IMG/VR virus record: IMGVR_UViG_3300011114_000013
Coordinates: 1-25,501 of that record
Direction: 5' to 3' (one strand)
DNA length: 25,501 nt
Source of the DNA: a virus
Shown: positions 6,486 to 14,303 of the stretch, piece after piece
Position numbering within the stretch: position 1 is the stretch's first letter
Layout: each line of letters starts with the position of its first letter
The notes under the pieces: generated by a model
Told to the model about the DNA's origin: nothing
Databases searched by the model: none
What the model saw: only the letters and a program-made list of their open reading frames with translations
Made by a program: the position numbers and the translations under genes

Positions 6486-8603
6486 TCACTCAAATTGTTG
6501 CGTTGCTGGATTCCATGTTAATCCACCACCAGTAGTTTGCTGCTGTTGCGCTTTCTTGATTGCTTTAAGCGCAGGGCCGCCACGCACTTCCATCGCCAAC
6601 TCAGCAGACTTGCGTGCTTGCACCTTTTGCTTAATGACTTCTGGCTTGTCATCGACTTGCGGGAAGTACTTCTTAATTTCTTTTTCCATCTCATCTGTGC
6701 CAATAACAGCGCCAGACTCAGCGCGCAAGTTGGCAGTCACCCAATTCTCTTGTGCCTGACGGTATTGTTGGCGGCCAGAAGACTCGCTGACGTTCGCAAT
6801 TCCAGTAGTTAATCCTGCTGACGGTGTAGCACGCATGATGGCCTGATATCTATTAGGCGCACCAAATGCATTCTCCAACGTAAGTGGTTTGCCATTTGCA
6901 TCAACCATTGGCTGCTGAGTCATTGGATTAAGTACAGGTTGATTAAATATTTGCGATGCCTGATTCATCCGTAAAGTAAATCCAGCAGATTTAGCCTGAT
7001 CTTCAGTAGCTGAACTCTTCCCTGCCAATTGCTCACCGCCAGCACCCATAACTGGAATCACTGGCATACCAGGCGCTTTAGGTACATACACAAATCCATC
7101 AGCAGTTTCAACACGGTCATATTGACCACGCTGAAATTCTGATTCGCTTAGATTCAGACGTTTCAATGCAATACCTAAATTTGCCTTTTCAATTTTCAGT
7201 CTTGCCTCTTCGCCTGGTGACATACCTGTCAGATATGTAGCGTTTGCAGGAATCTTACTCTTGTCAACGAATTGAATCTTGCCACCAAGATTGACTTGTA
7301 CCAACTCGCGCGGTAAGCCATAACCTTCAACAGACTTGATTGTTCCATCGTCATATCTCTGTACAAGCACAGGCTGACCATTTATGTCTGTAACCTCTTT
7401 CATTTCACCAAGAGGCTTAGCAGCTGGCGCTTCTGCTGCTGGTATTTCAATTCTTCCACCGGTCTTAGTCCGCTGGTAAAACTTTCCTCCTGATCCGCGA
7501 TAAGGCTCACCAATTACTTCTGGCGTAGGCTTAATAGTCTTCGCAAGTTCTTGATATGCTTTTGCTTTTACTGGATCAGAGACTGAATACAACTGAGATA
7601 ACTTCATGTATCTGTCATAGGTAGCATCTTGCTGGCTTGGCGCTTCACCAGGCATAACTTGACCAATCATTGCAGCACGTGCGACAGTAGGGCCAGCAGG
7701 CAATTCTTCTGATACTGGTGCAGATATGGCTTGCTGTGGCGTAATCTGAGTGCCTGCTGGTGCTGTACCAGTATCACCCATCATGATTCTCTGCGCGGCA
7801 TCTTGCATTGCCATATTTCTCTTGTACTCATCCAACTTCTGTCGCATCATCAGCTGCTGGATAGCACCCTGCTGCGCCTGCTGATAACCGGCTGTGCCAG
7901 CCTCAAACGCACCGCCCAATGCCTCACCTAAAGAGATTGGCGTTGTTCTTACCCCGCTTGATTTAAGCAGCGAGGCAGCGGCCTGCATCATGGCCCGATT
8001 CTGCATAGCCTTTTGCTGTTGCGGTGACAAATAGTCTTCCATGCCATCACCTCCACCGCCAAACAATAGGCCGCCAAGGTTATCCATAAAGCTAGTGTTT
8101 GTTTGTGCATCTGCCATTTTGGGACTCACATAAGGTTCAATTGGAATTGGTGAATTTGCAATGCGCTGATCAATTGCTTGTATTCTTCTATCTCGATCAC
8201 TGACGTAAGGTTTTATTGCCATTGGTGCATCTGCAATGCGTTGTTCAATTGCTTGTCTTGTTTTATCGCTTTCACTGACGTAAGGTTCAGTATCCAATAC
8301 AACTCCACCTCCAAAGGTTTGAGGCGTAAATTCTGCTTGATTGATTGGTGACGTTTGCCGAGGAAAAAGCAAAGGTGAATAATCACTAGGATTTATACGA
8401 CTAGGATTTAAATTACCTTTATATGATGGAATTCTTGATTCACCTTCAATCATGTGCCAAGGATAAATTGGATTTAAAACATCCATATATCTTGATGGAT
8501 CTCTTAATTCATCATATGGATAATGACCAGTTCTTGCAAATTCATCTTGCATGAATTTACTGGTTAACAAATCATTTTCTTCATTTGTCATGCTTAACCT
8601 CAT
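6486..8603 (-). CDS. Large virion protein, probable internal/ejection protein, 705 aa
   Basis: The ATG at 8603 overlaps the previous TGA. The ATG at 8591 (fifth codon) has a better AGG-type ribosome binding site and may be used. Residues 106-160 hold two full copies and one partial copy of a 25-residue repeat starting E/K-PYVS. From about 163 (MADAQTNTSFMDNLGG) the sequence becomes Gln/Met/Ala-rich and helical, like ejection proteins, with a QQQT-rich C-terminus. The first 165 residues are encoded by distinctly AT-rich DNA and look like an added domain. No enzymatic motif seen. Confidence 0.75.
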   Translation of the reverse strand: MRLSMTNEENDLLTSKFMQDEFARTGHYPYDELRDPSRYMDVLNPIYPWHMIEGESRIPSYKGNLNPSRINPSDYSPLLFPRQTSPINQAEFTPQTFGGGVVLDTEPYVSESDKTRQAIEQRIADAPMAIKPYVSDRDRRIQAIDQRIANSPIPIEPYVSPKMADAQTNTSFMDNLGGLLFGGGGDGMEDYLSPQQQKAMQNRAMMQAAASLLKSSGVRTTPISLGEALGGAFEAGTAGYQQAQQGAIQQLMMRQKLDEYKRNMAMQDAAQRIMMGDTGTAPAGTQITPQQAISAPVSEELPAGPTVARAAMIGQVMPGEAPSQQDATYDRYMKLSQLYSVSDPVKAKAYQELAKTIKPTPEVIGEPYRGSGGKFYQRTKTGGRIEIPAAEAPAAKPLGEMKEVTDINGQPVLVQRYDDGTIKSVEGYGLPRELVQVNLGGKIQFVDKSKIPANATYLTGMSPGEEARLKIEKANLGIALKRLNLSESEFQRGQYDRVETADGFVYVPKAPGMPVIPVMGAGGEQLAGKSSATEDQAKSAGFTLRMNQASQIFNQPVLNPMTQQPMVDANGKPLTLENAFGAPNRYQAIMRATPSAGLTTGIANVSESSGRQQYRQAQENWVTANLRAESGAVIGTDEMEKEIKKYFPQVDDKPEVIKQKVQARKSAELAMEVRGGPALKAIKKAQQQQTTGGGLTWNPATQQFE
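8139..8288 (-). repeat. Two tandem 75-bp repeats inside the 705-aa virion protein
   Basis: Two in-frame 25-residue units, each starting PYVS at its second residue and containing QAI-E/D-QRIA, are encoded by diverged direct DNA repeats (8214-8288 and 8139-8213). A partial third unit follows (EPYVSPKMAD). Confidence 0.8.
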
Positions 8604-8944
8604 CCAAGTAAGCCGGTCATGCCGTACATCTTCATCAATTGCGCGTAGGTCAGATTGCTACCGCCTGGAAGCTGCGGCATCTGCATACCAGCAGACTTCT
8701 CTTGCCCAGCACCCAGCAGAGACATTGCCAGACCAGCATTCATGTTTGGTTTTGCAGCAGGCATCTGTCCAAAGGACTCAGGCGCTTTGATGCCAAGGCC
8801 ATCACCGTAATCAGATGACGGCATAGTCATGTCAAGGTTTGCGTTCTTTACGCCACCATACAGGTCAAAGCCTTCACCCATCATCGGCTTACGCAAACCG
8901 CTGGCAGGATTGTTTTTTCGCAGTAATTCTAGATAGTCGGTCAT
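8600..8944 (-). CDS. Small virion-module protein, 114 aa
   Basis: ATG 8944 overlaps the previous TGA (ATGA), and its own TGA overlaps the next ATG, so it is coupled on both sides. The protein is rich in Met, Gly, Pro and Asn with few predicted structural elements. It begins MTDYLELLRKNNPASGL and ends with an amphipathic YAQLMKMYGMTGLLG. That GLLG-type ending resembles the C-terminus of the gene before it. Likely a small structural or chaperone-like component of the ejection complex; family not named. Confidence 0.65.
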   Translation of the reverse strand: MTDYLELLRKNNPASGLRKPMMGEGFDLYGGVKNANLDMTMPSSDYGDGLGIKAPESFGQMPAAKPNMNAGLAMSLLGAGQEKSAGMQMPQLPGGSNLTYAQLMKMYGMTGLLG

Positions 8945-9675
8945 CCGAATAATCCTAAAAGTCCACCAGCAGCTGCACCCAATGGGTTACCACCGCTGAG
9001 TTGGAATCCAGCCAATGCGCCTCCCAATGCGCCAGCACCGACATTGCGCGAGGTCGGCTGAGTCATTGTCTGACCAATGTTTGCAGGCTGCGCTGACAGT
9101 GCCGCCTGAGTGATACCAAGACGCTGCAACTCAAGGTTTCTAGCCGCATCCAGCTGCTGCTGTGCAAATGACTGTCGGCCTAAGCCTAAGTTCATGGCAG
9201 TCTGATAGCCTTGCTGATTCATTTGACGTGCGGCCTGCGCCAGCGCAGCTGATTGCTGATAACCACCAGAACGCAACTGAGCAGCTGTTCTGGCCGCAGT
9301 CTTTAGCGCAGCCTCATTGGTGAGTGCAGACTGCACGCCTTGACGTGAACCGCCAAAGGCTTTTGCGCCAGTAGCCTGCTGTGCATCGCTCAGAGCCTGC
9401 ATCTGTCGCGCCTCTTCAATATCCCTTAGCGATGTCTGTACAACATCCTGCTCAAAAGGATTCTGAAACTTCATGATGTCTTGAGCGCCAAATGGATTCA
9501 TGCTGGCTTCGTAGGACGCTTTTTCAGCCGCCTGATACATAGGATCAAAGCCAGCAAACTCTTGTACTCCAAGATTACCGGCTGCTGTTTCAGCTTTACC
9601 TACTTGCTCTAAGTACTTGGCCTTGACATCCTCGTCAATGCTTGTTGAAGTTGTTTGTGAACCGCCTTTAGACAT
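8941..9675 (-). CDS. Phage structural protein, internal virion type, 244 aa
   Basis: ATG 9675 follows AAGGGG with a 6-base gap. The protein is strongly helical and Gln/Ala-rich. Residues about 72-125 contain NPFEQDVVQTSLRDIEEARQ and GAKAFGGSRQGVQSAL, a signature I recognise from many podoviral virion proteins encoded next to ejection proteins. The C-terminus is a Gly/Ala/Leu-rich hydrophobic tail (GGALAGFQLSGGNPLGAAAG), which may insert into membrane. A role in the internal core or DNA ejection is inferred from family context. Confidence 0.8.
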   Translation of the reverse strand: MSKGGSQTTSTSIDEDVKAKYLEQVGKAETAAGNLGVQEFAGFDPMYQAAEKASYEASMNPFGAQDIMKFQNPFEQDVVQTSLRDIEEARQMQALSDAQQATGAKAFGGSRQGVQSALTNEAALKTAARTAAQLRSGGYQQSAALAQAARQMNQQGYQTAMNLGLGRQSFAQQQLDAARNLELQRLGITQAALSAQPANIGQTMTQPTSRNVGAGALGGALAGFQLSGGNPLGAAAGGLLGLFG

Positions 9676-9685
9676 ACATTACCCC

Positions 9686-10621
9686 TTAAACCGTTTGACC
9701 GTTTTCACGAATGAATTGTGTATCAGTGCCAAGCACATTAAACACCTTCATCCAAAATTTTTCCACTGGCTTGAACAGCCAGCCATGCTTATTCTGACCA
9801 TAGTGCCACTTTCCATAGGACACCAGTGGATCAGCAAATGTCTTTGCCACCATGAATTTGAACAGCTTTGACTCACGCATCAGTGGAACAAACACCTCGG
9901 CCAGCTTGTAGTAACCGCGCTTGTTCCTGTCTGTAATCTTCTCATCGCGGTATCGGCGCACCACGGTGTCCATAGTGCCGTCACCGTAGCGTGCCTCCAG
10001 CATGATGAAACAACAGCCAGCGCCGCTACCAGCGCCACCGGCTCCACCCGATGCCCCACCGCCGTCACCGCCAGAAGCAGAAGCGCCACCACCGTCACCA
10101 CTGGATGATGCGCCGCCGTCACCTCCACGGCCACCACCGCCAGCACTCATGCCACCCTCGCCAGAGCCTGAGTTAGATGCGGATTGACCTGACGGTCCAG
10201 TTGCAGTCATTCCCATGCCAGACATACCGCTAGCGGCAGTACCGCCAAAGCCAACACCAGTACCTGGTGCGCCAGGTGATGTACCAATTCCAATTCCTAA
10301 CCCATTCGGTCCAAGCAATGCTTGCAATACCTGTATTGCAATTGGCGGCTGTGACAGAAATGCCATCACCGCCTTACCAATAGACTCGCCAGTATTTCCA
10401 AGGCTTTGCGCGTTGGACTCGCCATTTGCCATCTGTGCGCCAAATGCCGCATCACTCATTGGGCCAGCACCACCGCCAGTAGGTAAATTTGATGATCTTG
10501 GATCAACAGCGAGTAAGTTAGCAGGCTGCTGAATTACATCCTGTTTCATTGCTTGTATAGTGGCAGCCGGATTTGATATATCCAGTAAGCCATTTGGTAA
10601 TTGTTTGTATGTGTACGCCAT
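9686..10621 (-). CDS. CFI-box C-terminal domain protein with long Gly/Ser linker, 311 aa
   Basis: ATG 10621 follows directly after the preceding stop. Residues 1-105 form a moderately conserved-looking N-domain. Residues about 108-202 are almost pure Gly, Ser and Ala (a flexible linker). From 203 the sequence reads CCFIMLEARYGDGTMDTVV, then RRYRDE and helices to the end. This matches the CFI-box C-terminal domain (usual core CFIATAAYG followed by LRRFRDE), found at the C-termini of many bacterial proteins of unknown function. The context is tail and ejection genes, so it is probably virion-associated. Function unknown. Confidence 0.75.
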   Translation of the reverse strand: MAYTYKQLPNGLLDISNPAATIQAMKQDVIQQPANLLAVDPRSSNLPTGGGAGPMSDAAFGAQMANGESNAQSLGNTGESIGKAVMAFLSQPPIAIQVLQALLGPNGLGIGIGTSPGAPGTGVGFGGTAASGMSGMGMTATGPSGQSASNSGSGEGGMSAGGGGRGGDGGASSSGDGGGASASGGDGGGASGGAGGAGSGAGCCFIMLEARYGDGTMDTVVRRYRDEKITDRNKRGYYKLAEVFVPLMRESKLFKFMVAKTFADPLVSYGKWHYGQNKHGWLFKPVEKFWMKVFNVLGTDTQFIRENGQTV

Positions 10622-10990
10622 CTACAAGTCCTTGCACAAGATGAACCACTTCGGTTCGTACCCCTCGCCCTTTAAAAATGTTCTCTCCCAGCCTTTACGG
10701 CCAGCAAGAGACACTCGGCTGCAACCTATTTCTTTTCCCCATGACTCGATGATAGGTCGCATCAATTGGAGTTCATCTAGGTCGCCGCCAGCAAGGAAGT
10801 AGTGCAAGTCCTTCAACTGCGGGTAGACAATGATCTCGGTAACCACCACTGAATTCTTGCCAGGCCAGAGTTGAAACTGTCCCCGCCTGATTCCTTCAGC
10901 AATGTCCTCAACTTTATGAGTGCCGCCAGAGTATTCTAAGGCTGCTGCTACATGATGGCGCAGTCTCTCAAACTCTTCCTCTTCGCTCAA
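10622..10990 (-). CDS. GNAT-fold-like phage protein (T7 gp13-like position), 122 aa
   Basis: The start is TTG 10990, overlapping the TGA of the displaced tail-protein C-terminus (TTGA). No in-frame ATG exists upstream of residue 77. The core GQFQLWPG, TEIIVYPQLKDLHYFLAGGD and GCSRVSLAGRKGWERTFLK-GEGY (residues about 37-112) follows the pattern of small phage GNAT-like proteins; phage T7 gp13 has a similar fold and position near tail and core genes. The acetyl-CoA loop is not obvious, so catalysis is doubtful. It may act in tail or core assembly. Confidence 0.7.
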   Translation of the reverse strand: MSEEEEFERLRHHVAAALEYSGGTHKVEDIAEGIRRGQFQLWPGKNSVVVTEIIVYPQLKDLHYFLAGGDLDELQLMRPIIESWGKEIGCSRVSLAGRKGWERTFLKGEGYEPKWFILCKDL

Positions 10991-11097
10991 CGCTTACCCG
11001 CCGCCACTGCCTCAATCCGGTTGACACCAACCCGCCAATCTTCCAGCACGGCACCGGTGTACCTGATCTTCACCTGACGGCCAGAGAACCGGAGGGA
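10987..11097 (-). other. Displaced C-terminal segment of the tail nozzle-like gene
   Basis: In the +1 frame relative to the 476-residue ORF, this stretch encodes SLRFSGRQVKIRYTG, then LEDWRVGVNRIE and a final AGKR. It has the look of the conserved end of this tail family (R-F-S/T-G-R-Q and D-W-R-x-G). It ends in a TGA that overlaps the TTG start of the next gene, as expected for the native gene boundary. It is joined to the upstream frame by removing one base near 11094-11104. Confidence 0.7.
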
Positions 11098-12442
11098 TTG
11101 CGGCTGAGTATGGCCCATAGGTAAACTCAGTGTCCATCGGATAAAAGCGCGTCTTGAATGAAATTTGAACTTCGCCCAGCGTCTGCTCATCTGGTATCAC
11201 CTGACGCACAGACATGATGTTGTCGCCGTTTCCAATCTCCATCGGGCCAGACTCAGCGTAGACAGAGCTAGAGTCATAGGCATATCCCACTTCATGCTCG
11301 TAGATGTAGCCTGATGAATCCACCATCAAAGGATTGATAAACACGCCTCGATCTGTGCCAGCAGTACGCCCCATCACGCCAATATTCCAATGGTTTTCAC
11401 GGTAGTTGTAGGTGACATAGGAGTCAACTTCATTGCTGGAACTTGATGGATAGAACCACCAAACTTCACCATATTTTGAATTATGTACAGCGTAAACCTT
11501 GCTGGCCTGGTTGTAGTTCAGATTCTGGAAGACGTAGTCAGAGACATCGCAAGGCATAGGCTTGACATAACCGTCAAATATCCAGAATCCTGATCGACTC
11601 ATCCACATCGCGGCACTATCAATGGCGGCCACAGCCTGCGCTGATATCACACCGCAGCCTGAGCCTACACGTTCAAAGGCATAGACATAGGGTAGGCCGA
11701 TATAGCTGGCAGTATGCACGTCAACGTCAGTAAACAGCAAATTGATGCCTCTGACGCGCTTTCCGCACTTCAGTGAGCCACTGCTGTTGATCTCAAAGTC
11801 ACCGGCCTGATTGGTCGCTAATGCTGTCCATACCGTGTTGTTCTCCTGATCTGACCACTTCACCAGACGCGGGTTGCTAGAGGCACCCAGCGCAAACAGG
11901 AATCTTTCAGCCGTTGCATGAACTGCGGCGCAACCAGTTGGCGCATTAGTGATGACTGCGGCCAGCGTAGGCGTTGTGAATCCCAGCTGCCACTCGTATA
12001 ACTTGCCGTCATAGTTGGAGCAGCCAACTAAATATTCACCCCATGCGTCAAGGCTCCATGTCGTTGCAGGCGTAAATGTGTCAGATGCTGGACGCTGGAT
12101 ACCATATGCGGCTGTTCCATAGGTGTTATAGCCATAACCGGTGATGACAGTAGCGTCAGCAATACCAGAAGTAAATCCGGTTGGCGTAATGTCTTTTACA
12201 ACAGCAGTTGTGCCACTCATGACGTATAGCTTTGAATGCGTACCGCCATTGTCACGCCATGTCAGCAACCCACGGCATTTACCGGTAATGGCTGTCTCTG
12301 TCTTCTTGCGCCAGCCGCCAATAGGACGTAGCGTGTTTTCGTACCAGCGCACAAGGTTAGCGTCATACCAGCGTCCGGCAGACTGATACTCAGTACCATT
12401 GCGGTACACGCCTGGTGGAATTTTTAAGGGTATGAGTGCCAT
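11012..12442 (-). CDS. Tail nozzle / DNA-stabilisation-like protein, C-terminus frameshifted, 476 aa
   Basis: ATG 12442 opens with MALIPLKIPPGVYRNGTEYQ, AGRWYDANLVRW and RPIGGWRKK, a start typical of a podoviral tail family comparable to the P22 gp10 / T7 gp12 nozzle proteins. The body is beta-rich with recurring Trp and Gly, fitting a propeller-like fold. The frame stays convincing to about residue 448 (TYGPYSAA), then turns into an unrelated-looking tail (PSGEDQVHRCRAG). The expected ending lies in the next frame at 10987-11097. A real product ending at 10987 would be about 484 residues. It is therefore either damaged or carries an indel error. Confidence 0.8.
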   Translation of the reverse strand: MALIPLKIPPGVYRNGTEYQSAGRWYDANLVRWYENTLRPIGGWRKKTETAITGKCRGLLTWRDNGGTHSKLYVMSGTTAVVKDITPTGFTSGIADATVITGYGYNTYGTAAYGIQRPASDTFTPATTWSLDAWGEYLVGCSNYDGKLYEWQLGFTTPTLAAVITNAPTGCAAVHATAERFLFALGASSNPRLVKWSDQENNTVWTALATNQAGDFEINSSGSLKCGKRVRGINLLFTDVDVHTASYIGLPYVYAFERVGSGCGVISAQAVAAIDSAAMWMSRSGFWIFDGYVKPMPCDVSDYVFQNLNYNQASKVYAVHNSKYGEVWWFYPSSSSNEVDSYVTYNYRENHWNIGVMGRTAGTDRGVFINPLMVDSSGYIYEHEVGYAYDSSSVYAESGPMEIGNGDNIMSVRQVIPDEQTLGEVQISFKTRFYPMDTEFTYGPYSAAIPPVLWPSGEDQVHRCRAGRLAGWCQPD

Positions 12443-12449
12443 GGCTTTA

Positions 12450-13091
12450 TTATGCGGTTTCTATGGATAGATTGGACACGAATGTGAGGGTGGCAATGAC
12501 TGATGGCACTACAGGTCTAGTCGGCGAGCTGCTGGCCGCGTAGTGCTCAATCTGCACACCAACATCTGTTGGCCGCCACATGATCTCAACATAGTCATTG
12601 GCCGCCAGACTTACAAAGAAGTTCAGCGCGGCAACAATGTGGAATGGGTCGCCAACACCTTTTCTTGGCGCAAAGCCAAATCTGCTGTTTGACTTGTCAA
12701 TGTTTGTGCCGTTCTTCCTAAACCACACGTCAACATCCTGAGATGCGTTGGTGCTATTGGTCAACTGGATGCTGAATTGAATGTTGTAGATGCCAGCCTG
12801 CGCCACATTAAGCCTTGACGAATTTGACAATGTCACGCCATTGCTGAAGTCGGTGGTGTCAAATGTGACGGCATAGGCCGTTGTAGTGTTGGCCGCAACC
12901 TGATCTGTGCCATCCTGAAACGCGCCATATGGATTGTTGATCCACTTACCACCACGCGGCCCAAACAGCGCCGCAAACAGCGCCGTCAGCTTGCTGAAGT
13001 AGGTGTTAAGCGCACCGAATGACTGAGACTGAAACCTCTCGTCATAGGACGCACCAGGCGAGCCAAGATTAGGCTGCGCTGGTGTCGTGAT
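12450..13091 (-). CDS. C1q/TNF-like fibre protein with no canonical start, about 213 aa
   Basis: The frame is open from 13115 to 12450. Its recognisable sequence starts around ATC 13091 (ITTPAQPNLGSPGASYDERF) and continues through GPRGGKWINNPYGAFQDGTD and AAYAVTF-type strands to a jelly-roll-like domain (AGIYNIQFSIQLTNST, VDVWFRKNGT, YVEIMW). I know this pattern from phage fibre or receptor-binding proteins with a C1q/TNF-like fold. No ATG, GTG or TTG lies upstream in frame. The first conventional start, GTG 12836, would give only 128 residues and lose half the protein. It may need a noncanonical start or be damaged. Confidence 0.65.
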   Translation of the reverse strand: MTTPAQPNLGSPGASYDERFQSQSFGALNTYFSKLTALFAALFGPRGGKWINNPYGAFQDGTDQVAANTTTAYAVTFDTTDFSNGVTLSNSSRLNVAQAGIYNIQFSIQLTNSTNASQDVDVWFRKNGTNIDKSNSRFGFAPRKGVGDPFHIVAALNFFVSLAANDYVEIMWRPTDVGVQIEHYAASSSPTRPVVPSVIATLTFVSNLSIETA

Positions 13092-13516
13092 GCAAATGCT
13101 CTTGTGCCGGTCTTGTCAATAATCAAAGCCATAGCGCGGGGATCGGTATCCTCAGTATTAGGAATACTGATATGAGTCCAGCGGTCAAACTCACGAATGA
13201 CCTGATCGTATTCCAGATCAGAGCCAATGATGGCCTTAACGACTTCATCTGGTGTCATGCCTGGCACGCGAATATCGGCGGCACAGCCACGTCTATGTTG
13301 TGATTTGTCAGATGATTTCACTGCATCATTAACGGCTTTTGATCTGAATGCAGAATTCACAATAATCGGCTTACCGCCAAGCACAACCTTGACCTGTTCC
13401 AAGAATTCAGCCAAGCGGTACAGATTGGCTAATTCCTCTTCGTTTGGCAAATTGTCAAACTCGCGGTGATCGGTATGGGTTAATTCTTCAAGGGTAAAAC
13501 TTGGTGATAGATTCAT
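12986..13516 (-). CDS. M15-family peptidase endolysin, 176 aa
   Basis: ATG 13516 overlaps the stop of the Rz-like gene (ATGA). The product is a single-domain peptidoglycan-degrading metallopeptidase (D-Ala-D-Ala carboxypeptidase / L,D-endopeptidase type). The zinc motif S-x-H-x-x-G-x-A-x-D is present at residues 72-81 (SQHRRGCAAD, ligands H74 and D81), with the third ligand H115 in RWTHIS, and the SAFRS motif at 55-59. The natural end of such proteins is near ALIIDKTGTRAFA (residue 142). The last 34 residues look out of frame and overlap the fibre gene, so a stop appears to be missing. Confidence 0.85.
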   Translation of the reverse strand: MNLSPSFTLEELTHTDHREFDNLPNEEELANLYRLAEFLEQVKVVLGGKPIIVNSAFRSKAVNDAVKSSDKSQHRRGCAADIRVPGMTPDEVVKAIIGSDLEYDQVIREFDRWTHISIPNTEDTDPRAMALIIDKTGTRAFASRHQRSLILARLVRPMTRGFSLSHSVRLTPTSAS

Positions 13517-13986
13517 TTCATGTTCCTCATTTGTTCGTAGGTTTGGATGCAGGCGTTGAGCTTTCGGATGGCGGCATCTCCTTCGGCGGCGATGGCGACA
13601 AGATCGTCAGCAGTCTTTCGGTCAAGTTCGGCTGATGCTGTTCCGCTGTGATCTCCACCGGCAATGGCGGTATCTGTGGTGGCTGATACGGCGCACTCGG
13701 CGGCTTTGACAGGAATGAACAGCTTGCGTTCACCGCTAGCAATATCAGCACGCAGCTTTGTCTCTTTAACCCTTGCAGCATTATTCGCCTTTCGTAATGT
13801 GTCACCGTAACTCTGCACGACTTGCACCATGGCCTTCTCAGTCTCCCTAGCCTTGGCGTTCAGTGCGGCAATCTCCAGCTGCTGGCGCTGATACTCAGCG
13901 TCCTTACCCTTGGAGTATCCACCGGCACCGGCAGCGCCAATGGCAATCAGGATACTCAAAATCACCCAAGGGTTAAGCAGGCTCAT
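13513..13986 (-). CDS. Rz-like i-spanin, 157 aa
   Basis: ATG 13986 overlaps the holin-candidate stop and its TGA overlaps the endolysin ATG. It has one N-terminal membrane helix (about 7-23, WVILSILIAIGAAGAGG), a long charged periplasmic helix (about 28-75), and a C-terminal part with two cysteines (C97 and C146). This is the layout of inner-membrane spanins, which pair with an outer-membrane lipoprotein to fuse the two membranes in the last step of lysis. A second reading frame inside it encodes the partner. Confidence 0.8.
   Translation of the reverse strand: MSLLNPWVILSILIAIGAAGAGGYSKGKDAEYQRQQLEIAALNAKARETEKAMVQVVQSYGDTLRKANNAARVKETKLRADIASGERKLFIPVKAAECAVSATTDTAIAGGDHSGTASAELDRKTADDLVAIAAEGDAAIRKLNACIQTYEQMRNMK
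13527..13781 (-). CDS. Rz1-like o-spanin nested in the Rz-like gene, 84 aa
   Basis: ATG 13781 is chosen over GTG 13805 because it places the hydrophobic signal close to the N-terminus. The protein has a basic start, a hydrophobic segment (CVLILLAVNASC, C21 as likely lipidated cysteine) and then a strongly proline-rich stretch (KPPSAPYQPPQIPPLP). The lipobox is imperfect, with Asn at -3. Small size, proline content and complete embedding in another frame of the Rz-like gene are diagnostic of Rz1 outer-membrane spanin subunits. This also indicates a Gram-negative host. Confidence 0.75.
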   Translation of the reverse strand: MLQGLKRQSCVLILLAVNASCSFLSKPPSAPYQPPQIPPLPVEITAEQHQPNLTERLLTILSPSPPKEMPPSESSTPASKPTNK

Positions 13987-14303
13987 GGCTTTGGCGGCTC
14001 ATCATTGTCAATTGCTTCGGCCTTTGCGGATGCCGTAGCTATTGCCTTGACACCAGACCGGCCAGCAACCCCGCCAAGCACGCCAGTAATGAATACCATG
14101 ATGGTGCTGATCTGCTGGGTGTACACCTTGTCGATTGGGGCCATAGATGACATAGGCTGTGTGACGTAGGTTAATGCGTAGAGAAACATGGCTACCGATC
14201 CAAGCAGAATCAATATCAGACAAACAATTACGAAAGCCCATACCCTTGCTTCAATCTCTTCGGCAGTCATGCGAGTTTGTTTATTCATCACAATTGTTGG
14301 CAT
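13983..14303 (-). CDS. Holin candidate, two membrane segments, 106 aa
   Basis: ATG 14303 overlaps the lipoprotein stop (TGATG). The sequence has a charged N-terminus (TAEEIEARV), a first membrane helix at about 22-46 (WAFVIVCLILILLGSVAMFL), a short outside loop with MAPIDKVYTQ, and a second helix at about 63-84 (ISTIMVFITGVLGGVAG). An acidic tail ends EPPKP. Two helices and a location directly before spanins and endolysin fit a class II holin, though the membrane function is inferred. Confidence 0.65.
   Translation of the reverse strand: MPTIVMNKQTRMTAEEIEARVWAFVIVCLILILLGSVAMFLYALTYVTQPMSSMAPIDKVYTQQISTIMVFITGVLGGVAGRSGVKAIATASAKAEAIDNDEPPKP

Noticed and set aside
10002-10187. Proline-rich plus-strand frame
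   Set aside because: It is the antisense of the Gly/Ser linker; GGC/GGT codons read backwards give proline and alanine.
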